Assembly (NCBI GenBank): GCA_937919925.1
Contig: CALFOT010000010.1
Location: 1 to 64,000 of the forward strand
Length of the DNA stretch: 64,000 nucleotides
Source of the DNA: an uncultured bacterium
GTDB lineage: Bacteria; Planctomycetota; UBA1135
Reading direction: 5' to 3'
Shown piece by piece: positions 50,364 through 59,313 of this stretch. Position 1 is the first letter of the stretch. Each line of letters begins with the position of its first letter. Made by a program: the position numbers and the translations under genes. The notes below the pieces were generated by a model. That model was given only the letters and a program-made list of their open reading frames with translations. It had not been told where the DNA came from and did not search any database.

Positions 50364-53300
50364 CAGTTGGTAGTGTAAGCGAAGCCGAAGGCGTCAAGTT
50401 CTGCCTCGAGGTCCTGATCAATGTTGGCTACGAAGGTAAAGCGAATCTGGAAGTAACGTTGGCCTGCAGCCACAAGAACTCCAGCATCATCGCTCCAATC
50501 AGTAGTTGGGTCAACTTGGCCACAAGCAGTGTTGTCGTAATCGCCGTAAGCATCAAAGTTCGCCGAAGCATCGCTGAGTGGCGATGACTCATTCAGGGCA
50601 ACGCAGCCCGCATTTAGAACTTGGGTGGTTGCGCGGTAATCCACTAAAACCGAAGTGCCGGGGTTCGCTTGGGTGGATGTTGGTTCCAGAGTCACGGAAG
50701 ACAAAGAGTTCAGGTTGCCTCCAAAGTCAAACCAATGGGTGTAAATCTTACTGACCTTGGTGACGAAATCGACTTGGCCCCAATACAATTCCGGGCCCCA
50801 ACCAAGCGTGGCAGTTCCTTGGTTTGGCGGCGATGTTTTGTACCCGCCATAAGGGTGAGTCCCTTTGGGGGATGAGTCTGGCACAATCAGTTGCCAAGTC
50901 GAACTAGTGTCTTGGCCCCCAGAACTAAACACGCGGAAGGCCGGAATACTGGAGGAGCCAACCATAATCTGAACCTGGAAGCCGTTGAACCCCCATTCCC
51001 CGCCACGCGGATAAGAGCGATAACGCATCAACAACGGCAAGGCAATACTTGGGTAGTAGCCCTTTTGATAAGTAGGAGTGGAACCAGAAACCACACGCGG
51101 TGGAACGCCCCAACCATTGAGCACGTTACCCCCTTGCAAGGTGGAGCCATTCGGCTTAGGCATACTGGTATCACGCCAAGTGTAAGTGGTCTGAAAATCC
51201 GGCCATGGGTACATGAACACACCACCGGCAGTCTGGAATTTGTTGATGTTCGAAATAGAGTAACTGCTGTCAAAGCAAACCACCTCATCGAGATCCGCAT
51301 AAACCGTGGGGTTCTGGCCGTAGCCGTAAATGTTGGTGTCGAAGTCATCCCCCGAAAGACGGTGCAAACCAGAGTTTGGAAAGCCCGGATAACCGGAAGC
51401 TGGATCAATCCAATCATCTGGGAAGCGGTTCGAGTGAGCCAGTGCAACCGAGTAACGGGCAAAAGTGTCGTCAAACAGCACGCCCTCAAAAGGTGACCAG
51501 TTCAAGCCCTCCACGTCAAGGTTGAATTCGGAGTTACTGGTAAGGCCAAAACCAAGGTGATGATAAGCCCAAAGAGTTTGCAACACCGCACCTGACGGAG
51601 TCAGCGGGGTCATCAGACCAAAACCGAACTTTAGCCGTTGACCAACGTATTGGTTGGTTTTATCTGCCTGACGGGAAAAACGCGACAAAGAACGACCGCG
51701 CAAAATTCCGTCGCCCACTTGAGCGCCAATCTGACCGCCGTATTCGGGGGCCTGATCGTTATCTTCATCCACGCCATTACCGCGCAGGGCAAAGTAGCTG
51801 TCTTCTGGAACAACCCCCGCCAAAGTCAACTGGGCTGCGGGTTGCGAGCTGTGCCCCGCTACGAAGCCAGTGAAGTTCACGGAGTTGCCCGATAAATCAA
51901 GGATACCCGTGGAGCCGTCTCGCAAAGCAATCGAAATGGTAGTGACTGCAAGTGGGTCGAATGGATCGGTTACGCCGGCAACAGGAGCCAAAGTGAAACC
52001 CTGGGCATCACCGGTAACGGACACTGGCCCAAACATGATGTTGCCGGAGCCGGAACCGGGACCGAAACCTGGAAGGCGATCGATATAGTCCGCCACAGGC
52101 TCCGAGCCAGCAGCATTCCAACCATCATCGGCCGTGATGAGCTCATTTTGAGCATCGCGATTGGTGTCATCCGTGGTTGCTAAAACCATGGAATCCAAGG
52201 ACCGGACCGTAGCAATATCGATCGGCTCACTGAAGCGCACGGAAAACGTTGAGAAGGGATCCACACCGGTTGCAGGTAGACTCTGCGGCGTTGGCGTGAT
52301 GGTGACGAAGCACAATTGGACCGGTGCATCGGCGATGGTGTACTTCGTGGTCAAGAAACCACTCGCACCAGCAGTGCCACCCGCTAAGGTGCCCCGCAGC
52401 AACGAGCCTGAAACGACATAGGCACTATTGTTTGACGGATCGACCACTTGCGTGACTTGGAGCAGTGCATCGCCGACCTCCACAACGTCACCGATTTTCG
52501 GAGTGACTGCGCGACAGCCTAGAGCATTGATCGAGTAGGTAATGGTGCGCAAAAAGCCAACTTCCACCACCGCAGCGACGGTCACATTTTGCGTTACAAT
52601 GAGATCTGGTTTGAGATTATCCACCAAGAAACCATTGAATACGTCCGAGTTGTTTCCGGTACGAAACGCGCGCACGGAAACTGGATCAAAACCGGCGAAT
52701 TCATGAGGCTCCAAAATGGAGCTGCCATCGGAGTTGCGCAACACATTGATCGTTCCCGTTCCAGACTTGTTGCTGAGCAAAAGATTCTGGTTCAAGAACG
52801 GGTTCTTCGCCGTTGGAATGCGCAGCTTTACGTTAGGGTCGAGTAAACTTACCGACTTCGGAAAGCCAACACCATTTTCAGGGATGCCAAGGTTCTCCGA
52901 ATCAAAACGCGAAATCGTGGGATCCAAAATTACCATCCCTTTCGGTTTTCCATCTTGGCCTACGCCCTCTTTCACCACATAACGCACTTCCAAACTGCGG
53001 AAATTTTCGGTGCTCGTTCCCACCAAAACTTGTAGGGTTTGGCGATCCACAGAGGCCGGATCAATATATTCGCTAAAAATGAGCTTCACACTGCCATTGC
53101 GAGCTACTTTGGTAAAAGGACCTGGATCACCAAAATTTTTCGACTGTAACGAAGCTAATCCGGTTGTGGCATCTGCAAAAGCCGAAGCAAAAGCAGCACT
53201 GCCAAAGGATGGTGTGATAGTCAAGGTCTCCCGTTGCGTAATCGGGTTGCTTGATAAGGTATAAATCACTCCATCGCCTTGCACGCTCTCACGAATGAGA

Positions 53301-53509
53301 ACATCGGCTTCCACCAACAGGCCTTCGCCGTCAAAAACATCCACCAAGCGACCCCATTGCAAGTCTTCCAAGAACAAATTGGAGGAGCCACTGCCTGCTC
53401 CGGTTCCCTGCGAAGCACCTAAATCAGTGTTCGTTTGTTCACATCCCAGCAACAAAACTGCTGACAGGGTGTAGGCGAGGAGAGAAATCGTTTTGTGGAT
53501 TGTATTCAC
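50363..53509 (-). CDS. Giant Ig-like lipoprotein (C)
   Basis: A 1048-residue lipoprotein starting at a GTG (AGG ribosome binding site 8 bases upstream); lipobox LLLGC (Cys23). After a Gly/Ser linker comes LFLEDLQWGRLVDVFDGEG and ITQRETLTITPSF, closely matched in lipoprotein D. Several Ig-like modules follow (VKLIFSEYIDPASVDRQTL, FSVRFSEPIDIATVRSL, DGSTGILDLSGNSVNF). The C-terminal part has THWFDFGG and RYFQIRFTFVANID, ending FGFAYTTN. No glycine-rich array. It sits 15 bases after the D gene and is joined to B by a one-base overlap. Confidence 0.85.
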   Translation of the reverse strand: MNTIHKTISLLAYTLSAVLLLGCEQTNTDLGASQGTGAGSGSSNLFLEDLQWGRLVDVFDGEGLLVEADVLIRESVQGDGVIYTLSSNPITQRETLTITPSFGSAAFASAFADATTGLASLQSKNFGDPGPFTKVARNGSVKLIFSEYIDPASVDRQTLQVLVGTSTENFRSLEVRYVVKEGVGQDGKPKGMVILDPTISRFDSENLGIPENGVGFPKSVSLLDPNVKLRIPTAKNPFLNQNLLLSNKSGTGTINVLRNSDGSSILEPHEFAGFDPVSVRAFRTGNNSDVFNGFLVDNLKPDLIVTQNVTVAAVVEVGFLRTITYSINALGCRAVTPKIGDVVEVGDALLQVTQVVDPSNNSAYVVSGSLLRGTLAGGTAGASGFLTTKYTIADAPVQLCFVTITPTPQSLPATGVDPFSTFSVRFSEPIDIATVRSLDSMVLATTDDTNRDAQNELITADDGWNAAGSEPVADYIDRLPGFGPGSGSGNIMFGPVSVTGDAQGFTLAPVAGVTDPFDPLAVTTISIALRDGSTGILDLSGNSVNFTGFVAGHSSQPAAQLTLAGVVPEDSYFALRGNGVDEDNDQAPEYGGQIGAQVGDGILRGRSLSRFSRQADKTNQYVGQRLKFGFGLMTPLTPSGAVLQTLWAYHHLGFGLTSNSEFNLDVEGLNWSPFEGVLFDDTFARYSVALAHSNRFPDDWIDPASGYPGFPNSGLHRLSGDDFDTNIYGYGQNPTVYADLDEVVCFDSSYSISNINKFQTAGGVFMYPWPDFQTTYTWRDTSMPKPNGSTLQGGNVLNGWGVPPRVVSGSTPTYQKGYYPSIALPLLMRYRSYPRGGEWGFNGFQVQIMVGSSSIPAFRVFSSGGQDTSSTWQLIVPDSSPKGTHPYGGYKTSPPNQGTATLGWGPELYWGQVDFVTKVSKIYTHWFDFGGNLNSLSSVTLEPTSTQANPGTSVLVDYRATTQVLNAGCVALNESSPLSDASANFDAYGDYDNTACGQVDPTTDWSDDAGVLVAAGQRYFQIRFTFVANIDQDLEAELDAFGFAYTTN

Positions 53510-53524
53510 TGATTCAGCCTAAGA

Positions 53525-56500
53525 TTAGTTGGTCCAAACGATGCCAAGTCCGTCCAGAGAAGGGCGCAGACCTAAGTCAGCATTGGATTTGAATGTCACT
53601 CGGATTTGGAAGTAGCGAAATCCCAAATCTTCCAGGTTAGAGAAATTAGTAGTCCAGACACTGGGTGCGCTGACGCTACCTACACCATTGCTATCCCCGT
53701 AATTATCAAAGGGGGTATCGGCACTTGTAAGTGGCGAAGGGTTCAAGCCAGGATCGCCGAAGTGGCCTACTGCAGCCGCACCGCGGAACTCAATCTTCAG
53801 GGAAGTCCCCAAAGGTTGATTCGCCGCCGGTGGCTCCACCACCACGGCCAGAGAATTACCCGCGGTAAGGGTGGCACCAAGGTCAAACCAGTGGGTGTAC
53901 ATCCGCGAAGTATCCAGAGCGAAATCGGCTTGTGCCCAGTAAATCAGTTCATCGCTGACGGTGGGAGTGCGCGCGCCGCCTGCCAAATATCCACCCGTTG
54001 GGCGCGTGCCACCTTTGGTCGGGTTGTCCGGCTGGACTTGCGCCCATTGGTTGTTACTGTCCTGGCCGCCCGCGGAGAAAATGCGACAAATCGGCGAGAA
54101 CGGAGGCGTGAGGTTGGGAGGAACAATTGCCGTCGTAGTGAAGGAATTCAAACCCAGACTGTTGCTCTGTGGGAACGTACGAAAGCGCGTTAACAACGGC
54201 AGGGCGACCGAAGGTGCGGTGCCGGGATTCCATGCAAAAAGTTCCCCGGTGTCAATCAGGTATTGAACGCCAGGAGTGGGAGCACTTGCGCCGCCCAAGT
54301 AAATTTGTGGGATGGTGGTATCCCGCCAAACGTAGTTGTTGGTGAAATCAGGCCATGGCAAGTAATTCACACCATTGGCTGTGTAGACATTGACGGCCTG
54401 GGTGAAATAGTTACTGCGAAAAACTTCCACCTCATCCACACCGGTATCCACCCCATCAATCCAGCCTAGAATGTTGGCGTCGAAACTCTCGAACACCAGA
54501 CCGGATGCTGGGTAAACCGGGTTGCCTGAAATCGGATCCAAATATTCATCTGGCTGGTACTCCGAAGTGGCCAAAGACAACGAAATATCCGCAAAGCTTT
54601 CATCAGAGACGACACCAGAAGCGGGTGCCCAGTTGAAGCCAGTTACCGTCACATTGTACTCCGTTGGATCGGTGTATCCAAAACCAAAATCGTGGGCACG
54701 ATACATCCCCATTACCACTGCACCGGCAGGGTTCAATGGTTCATTGACAGCGGCACCAACCGGACGGTTCGACATCGCAGCACTCGATGAGTCGGCGCTG
54801 CGGGTGAAGCGCTCGGGCACGCGGCCGGTGATTTTTCCTGCCGTAGCGAGGTTGACTTGACCAGCCCATTCGGAAAGGCCATCGCCGTTCTCATCCAAAG
54901 ACAGGCCAAGCAAGCACAAACTCTTATAGTTGGTGGCAACGCCTGCAACAGAAATCAACTGGGCCTGCCCTTCATTGCCGGCAACGAAACTCGACAAATC
55001 CACGGGGTTACCGGAAAGGTCTTTGATGCCATCCGCGCCACCACGTAAAGCCACCACAAAAGCGTGATCCGGACCGGGATCATTCCACCCAGCAGACGGG
55101 GCCAAGGTGAACTGGCGGTTACCATCGGTAGCTTCAATCGTGCCGAACAGGATGCGCCCGCCGAACTCCGAAGCTGGATCGACACCACCGGAGATTGGAC
55201 GATAGTCATAGCCACGCTGACGGTCGACGAACTCACCAACGGTTTCATCCAGAGTAATCTGACGGAACCATGCCGCTTGGATTTCATAGGGTTCGTTTAC
55301 CAAATTGGTGTTCTTGTCATCCGGGCTCACAATCACAAAACTCTTCATGGAGTACATGGAGCTGGGATCGATGGGCTCATCAAAACGCACGGTAACCGTG
55401 GCATTCGGATCGATATTCCGCACGGGAAAATCGCTCGGGTTTGATGGCGGTGGCTGAATATCCAAGTAGCAGACTTGAACCGGAGCATCCACCGGGGTGT
55501 AACGCGTGGTGTAACGGGCCGCCAAGTCGGTAGCGCCCGTGACCACGCTGCCGTCGGAACTCTCAATCGAAGTGCGCACGCGGTAGGCTGCAGGGTTTGC
55601 AGAGTTCAGCACATCGGTCACTAACAACAGGCTTCCGCCGACTTCAAAAATGTCACCAGCCTTGGGCAGCATAGGCTGACAACGGAGAGCATCGATGGAG
55701 TAAACCACATCGGCAACTGCTGCGGTTGCAGAAGTCACAGAGGAGATGGTTGCTTGTTGCACACCCAGCAAATGAGGACGGGTTGCGTCACGTAAAAAAC
55801 CGCGGTAGGCATCGACCTCGTTGCCGGTGCGAGCGGCGCGAACCAAAACTTTCCGGCCACTAATATATTCCTCAAAAGGTTCGGTGGAAGGATTCTGGAC
55901 TGTAGGTTTGCGGGAACCGCTGAGACTAGTCAGAACATTTGGCTGACCAGAAAGCGGATCTGGGATGGTTGGAATGCGGAAGGCAATATTGGATGTTAAG
56001 GTGTCGATGGAACCAGGAAAGCCAATCGAATTTTGCGGCACCGCTTCTTGCGCGGCCTCCAAAGCAGAAACAGTCGGATCGAAAATCACATTACCTTTGC
56101 CCGAAACAGAATCGTTATCAATCAGGTAACGACCGGCGAAGGACAACTGGGGTGGATCCCCCACAAAGACCTGAACCGTGGTGAAATCGACGGTAGCTGG
56201 ATTGATGTGCTCGGAAAACTGCAAACGCACCGTGGCGTTACGCGCAATCATTGTCATCGGTGGCGCGGCGCCTACTTTCTTCGCCGTTACGTGTTGCAAA
56301 TTGAGCTGCGCCGCCGCCAACAAGGTTGCAAACTCGCCCGAGCTAGCATCTTGAAGAATCGACAGGGTTTCGCGCTGGTTGACTGGGTTGGTACCCAATT
56401 GGTAATTCACACCATCAGAATCAAGTAAGTGATTAATCAACACATCGCTTTTGACCACAACACCGTTGATGTCGGTGACGTCGACTAAACGCCCCCAATC

Positions 56501-56659
56501 AACGGATTCAAGAAATAGGCCCAAACTCGAGTTCGAAGATCCGCCACCAAGGCCGGCACCAGAGTTAGATCCGCCAGTGATGCAACCGCCGCTAAGTACA
56601 GCAGCAGCAAGGCCGGAAAGTGCGATTAGGGAGAAAAGTTTCATCTTGATTGATTCCAT
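53525..56659 (-). CDS. Giant Ig-like lipoprotein (D)
   Basis: About 1044 residues from the ATG at 56659 (an ATG at 56644 is also possible; an ORF extension further upstream has no signal and is rejected). Lipobox SGGC (Cys26). It is a tandem paralogue of C: LFLESVDWGRLVDVTDINGVV, VNQRETLSILQDA, VRLQFSEHINPATVDFTTV, VTVRFDEPIDPSSMYSM, DGIKDLSGNPVDLSSF, THWFDLGATL and RYFQIRVTFKSNADLG, ending LGIVWTN. Probably surface-exposed; function unknown. First gene of the operon D-C-B; the 209-base gap upstream holds an inverted repeat. Confidence 0.85.
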   Translation of the reverse strand: MESIKMKLFSLIALSGLAAAVLSGGCITGGSNSGAGLGGGSSNSSLGLFLESVDWGRLVDVTDINGVVVKSDVLINHLLDSDGVNYQLGTNPVNQRETLSILQDASSGEFATLLAAAQLNLQHVTAKKVGAAPPMTMIARNATVRLQFSEHINPATVDFTTVQVFVGDPPQLSFAGRYLIDNDSVSGKGNVIFDPTVSALEAAQEAVPQNSIGFPGSIDTLTSNIAFRIPTIPDPLSGQPNVLTSLSGSRKPTVQNPSTEPFEEYISGRKVLVRAARTGNEVDAYRGFLRDATRPHLLGVQQATISSVTSATAAVADVVYSIDALRCQPMLPKAGDIFEVGGSLLLVTDVLNSANPAAYRVRTSIESSDGSVVTGATDLAARYTTRYTPVDAPVQVCYLDIQPPPSNPSDFPVRNIDPNATVTVRFDEPIDPSSMYSMKSFVIVSPDDKNTNLVNEPYEIQAAWFRQITLDETVGEFVDRQRGYDYRPISGGVDPASEFGGRILFGTIEATDGNRQFTLAPSAGWNDPGPDHAFVVALRGGADGIKDLSGNPVDLSSFVAGNEGQAQLISVAGVATNYKSLCLLGLSLDENGDGLSEWAGQVNLATAGKITGRVPERFTRSADSSSAAMSNRPVGAAVNEPLNPAGAVVMGMYRAHDFGFGYTDPTEYNVTVTGFNWAPASGVVSDESFADISLSLATSEYQPDEYLDPISGNPVYPASGLVFESFDANILGWIDGVDTGVDEVEVFRSNYFTQAVNVYTANGVNYLPWPDFTNNYVWRDTTIPQIYLGGASAPTPGVQYLIDTGELFAWNPGTAPSVALPLLTRFRTFPQSNSLGLNSFTTTAIVPPNLTPPFSPICRIFSAGGQDSNNQWAQVQPDNPTKGGTRPTGGYLAGGARTPTVSDELIYWAQADFALDTSRMYTHWFDLGATLTAGNSLAVVVEPPAANQPLGTSLKIEFRGAAAVGHFGDPGLNPSPLTSADTPFDNYGDSNGVGSVSAPSVWTTNFSNLEDLGFRYFQIRVTFKSNADLGLRPSLDGLGIVWTN

Positions 56660-56704
56660 CGTTCGGATTCTCGGTGGGACGGTCTGTTTCGAGGCGCAGA
56701 AGTC

Positions 56705-56756
56705 AGGACACAGGCCTTCTATATTAAAGCTGCGCCGAGTCCTTCGCCTGTGTCCT
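56705..56756. repeat. 11-bp perfect inverted repeat upstream of the giant lipoprotein operon
   Basis: AGGACACAGGC (56705-56715) and GCCTGTGTCCT (56746-56756) flank 30 bases with an AT-rich centre. It lies in the gap between pyrB and lipoprotein D, about 45 bases before the D start. The centre could hold a -10 element on the minus strand. A smaller palindrome, CTGAGGCGTCTCAG, lies nearby at about 56842-56855. Confidence 0.7.
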
Positions 56757-56868
56757 ATGAGCAAATCCCATACCAAGGCGCAGAGTGGGCAAAAAAGCTG
56801 CTTTAAGAAGTAAGACCGCCCACAGGGTGCGAAAGCGCACAACTGAGGCGTCTCAGGCTCCAAAGGAC

Positions 56869-58188
56869 TTAGGTCCCCCAGATATAGCCTGCCGCGGTAG
56901 CCTCGTCACGGCGTAAAAAGGGCCGCAAATTCTCCGGCGCAATTCTTAACGCTGCCTGAGAGTGAACTGGGTGTACGCGTTGGGTAGAACGACATCCAGC
57001 GTAGTCCACCGGCAAGAGCGAATCGCAGAAGGAACACAAAAAACTGCGTCGGGTGACCCCAATTACACGCCAAGGAACTTGTAAACCTTCCATGCGCGTG
57101 ATGCACCCCTCATTCGGACAGAGGCCTAAGTGGTGCTCATGATTGCCCGCAGGAAGCGGTGCCAAAGCCGGCAAGGACCACTGATCCTCCCCGAGCATGG
57201 CCAAAAACACGACCTGACGCACAATTGGCCCCATGGAAGCTTGCTCAAAATAGAGCGCACGCGGATCCCCATCAATCTCTACGGGTAGCTCTGCACAACG
57301 TGGAAGAGGGTGGAGCAACAGGCATGATTCCATCAGAGGGTTCTTCAGATGCTCCAAAGTAATCCCAGGGTAAGCACTGCTGGGGTCGACTTGAGCCCCC
57401 CGCTCCGCCTGCATTCTAGTTAAATACAAGGCGTCAAGGCTGTCTATTTCGGGAGGGTCCTCTCGGAATAAGCTTTTTTGCACCAAGCCCTTGGGCTCCA
57501 GGATGCGTGCTTCTTGAGATCCAGTCCAAACTGAGAACAGAGGGTGTTTGCCCCAACGGAGGCGATAATCGAATTTATCTAGAATGCGGCGCTCAAAGCT
57601 GGCTTCCCAATCGAGGCCTTTGCCGGGAAGAAGCAAAATACGCGCACCGAGCAGCGCTAAACCCCAAGCCAGAGAACGCGCTGTGCGACCGTTCCGCAAA
57701 TCCCCCATGACGGCAATCGTGCGCCCTTCAAAACTCCCCCATTTGCGATACAGCGTGTAAAGATCCACCAGAGTCTGAGTGGGATGCCCAAGGCGGCCGT
57801 CGCCACCATTCACGACCGGTACCCCCGCATACAAACCAGCCAAGCGCGAGGCACCATCTTGAGGGTGGCGTAGGACGATTAAATCGCAATAACTGCCAAT
57901 CACTTTGATGGAATCGGCCAGAGTCTCGCCTTTCGAGCCACTCGAGGTTTTCGGATCGGTCACGGTGATGACCGAAGCCCCCAGGCGATGGGCGGCCGAT
58001 TCAAAGGACAAACGCGTGCGGGTGGAAGGCTCGGCGAATACCGTGGCAATGACTCTGCCGCGCAAGGCCTCGCTGAATTCAAGAGGGCGGTTTTCCACTT
58101 GCCGTGCGCGCACAAAAAACGCCTCTAGAAAAGCTGGATTCAAGGCTTCAGCAGAATGCAGGCCTTTCATTACCGGCAAGAGATTCAT
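56869..58188 (-). CDS. pyrB: Aspartate carbamoyltransferase with a fused PyrI-type zinc domain
   Basis: Second step of pyrimidine synthesis. About 439 residues. The catalytic part (to ~residue 335) has FAEPSTRTRLSFESA at 51-65, SSGSKGETLADS, HPTQTLVDLYTLY, VMGDLRNGRTARSLAW, DALYLTRMQAERG and LLHPLPR. The C-terminal ~95 residues hold LCPNEGCITRMEG and FLCSFC, i.e. Cx4C and Cx2C, spaced 23 residues apart. This is almost exactly the zinc site of the regulatory chain PyrI, but the nucleotide-binding PyrI domain is missing. The ATG at 58188 follows a GTG at 58191, either of which could start the protein. Confidence 0.93.
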   Translation of the reverse strand: MNLLPVMKGLHSAEALNPAFLEAFFVRARQVENRPLEFSEALRGRVIATVFAEPSTRTRLSFESAAHRLGASVITVTDPKTSSGSKGETLADSIKVIGSYCDLIVLRHPQDGASRLAGLYAGVPVVNGGDGRLGHPTQTLVDLYTLYRKWGSFEGRTIAVMGDLRNGRTARSLAWGLALLGARILLLPGKGLDWEASFERRILDKFDYRLRWGKHPLFSVWTGSQEARILEPKGLVQKSLFREDPPEIDSLDALYLTRMQAERGAQVDPSSAYPGITLEHLKNPLMESCLLLHPLPRCAELPVEIDGDPRALYFEQASMGPIVRQVVFLAMLGEDQWSLPALAPLPAGNHEHHLGLCPNEGCITRMEGLQVPWRVIGVTRRSFLCSFCDSLLPVDYAGCRSTQRVHPVHSQAALRIAPENLRPFLRRDEATAAGYIWGT

Positions 58189-58260
58189 CACTAGAGATTC
58201 GGTATCGCGTTCGGACCTGGGGCGAATGCCACCGGGCGCGCTATAGGATAGCCACCACAG

Positions 58261-59313
58261 CTACCGACGGGAATCGGTTGCTGCCAGAGCTTGAAGTTCC
58301 AGGCGTTCGGCCGCGTGTACCGCCACCAGCTGCCCCACCGGTGGAGGTGGTCCCAGTTGCCGCAAAAGAGCCCCTTCTAAAGCTGTAATGAGTTGCGGCG
58401 ACTGCCTGCTTTGATTTTTGAAAAACGCACGCGGAAGAATTTTCTGTGGATTCCAAGTAGCTTCAAGATCCATACGGTTGACCACCAACAAGTCCTCTGG
58501 GCAACGTGTTGCAAGCGCCTTGAGCAGCGTTTTCGAAGGAGGCGTAGCGGCGTCCAAAAGCCAAATCACGCGCCAAGCGGAGGCTATGGCAGCGAGGCTC
58601 ATGGCGACCGCAGCTTGATCGACGCCGCGCGCTTGTTCCCACAAGCCCGCACTATCGACTAACTTCACCACGAACGCCTCCGCGCCAACACCAAGCTGAC
58701 AGGGTGCGGAAATGAGATCGCGGGTGGTGCCGGCAGCAGCGCTAGCGGTGACACGTCGCTCCTGTAACCAAGCATTAAACAGAGTGGATTTGCCGGCATT
58801 GGGAGGACCAGCCAAAAGCACCATAGGTGGTTCGGCTAACACTTGCCCCCACGCATTCCAATGTTGCAATGCCGTGACTATCGGAACTCGATCCGCAGCG
58901 GCAACGGATGGAAGTTGCTGCAAAGCTGCATGCCAAGCACCATCACGCCGCGCAGAAAATATTCGTGCTGCTAAGGGTGAAGTAGCCTGCAGTAAGTCTA
59001 AGTCTTCGTGAAGGATGGATGGCACTTCTTGCCAAGCGCGCGCGGCCAGGAAATCGCGCAAGGCAGCAGCCACACCAAACCCACCGTGTAGATGCACTTC
59101 GATGGTGTAATCCGGACTGCCGTCAGCGGGAAGCGCGCGACACCAACACAAAGCTTCGTCAAAGGCAAAGCTATGGCGTGCAAGTTGCAAAGCGCCAACC
59201 GTCGTTGGCAAACTCTCGCCGAGTAAATCGCGCAGCGGCACAAGTGGCGCGCAGAGCTCCCAAATAGACAATGCGCTAGTTCCAGCCGCCGAGAGGCGAC
59301 GGAATCTAGGCAC
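58261..59313 (-). CDS. Degenerate MnmE-like GTPase
   Basis: A 350-residue protein. A worn TrmE N-terminal domain is marked by EVHLHGGFGVAAALRDFL. The G domain has LLAGPPNAGKSTLFNAW, GTTRDLIS, LVDSAGLWEQ and VVNRMDL (NKxD replaced by NRMD). Real MnmE is ~450 residues and ends in the catalytic CxGK motif; here the end is LVAVHAAERLELQALAATDSRR with no such cysteine, and the N-terminal formyl-folate region is largely lost. It is probably not a tRNA-modifying enzyme in the normal sense. The GTG start overlaps the coaX stop by 8 bases. Confidence 0.82.
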   Translation of the reverse strand: MPRFRRLSAAGTSALSIWELCAPLVPLRDLLGESLPTTVGALQLARHSFAFDEALCWCRALPADGSPDYTIEVHLHGGFGVAAALRDFLAARAWQEVPSILHEDLDLLQATSPLAARIFSARRDGAWHAALQQLPSVAAADRVPIVTALQHWNAWGQVLAEPPMVLLAGPPNAGKSTLFNAWLQERRVTASAAAGTTRDLISAPCQLGVGAEAFVVKLVDSAGLWEQARGVDQAAVAMSLAAIASAWRVIWLLDAATPPSKTLLKALATRCPEDLLVVNRMDLEATWNPQKILPRAFFKNQSRQSPQLITALEGALLRQLGPPPPVGQLVAVHAAERLELQALAATDSRR

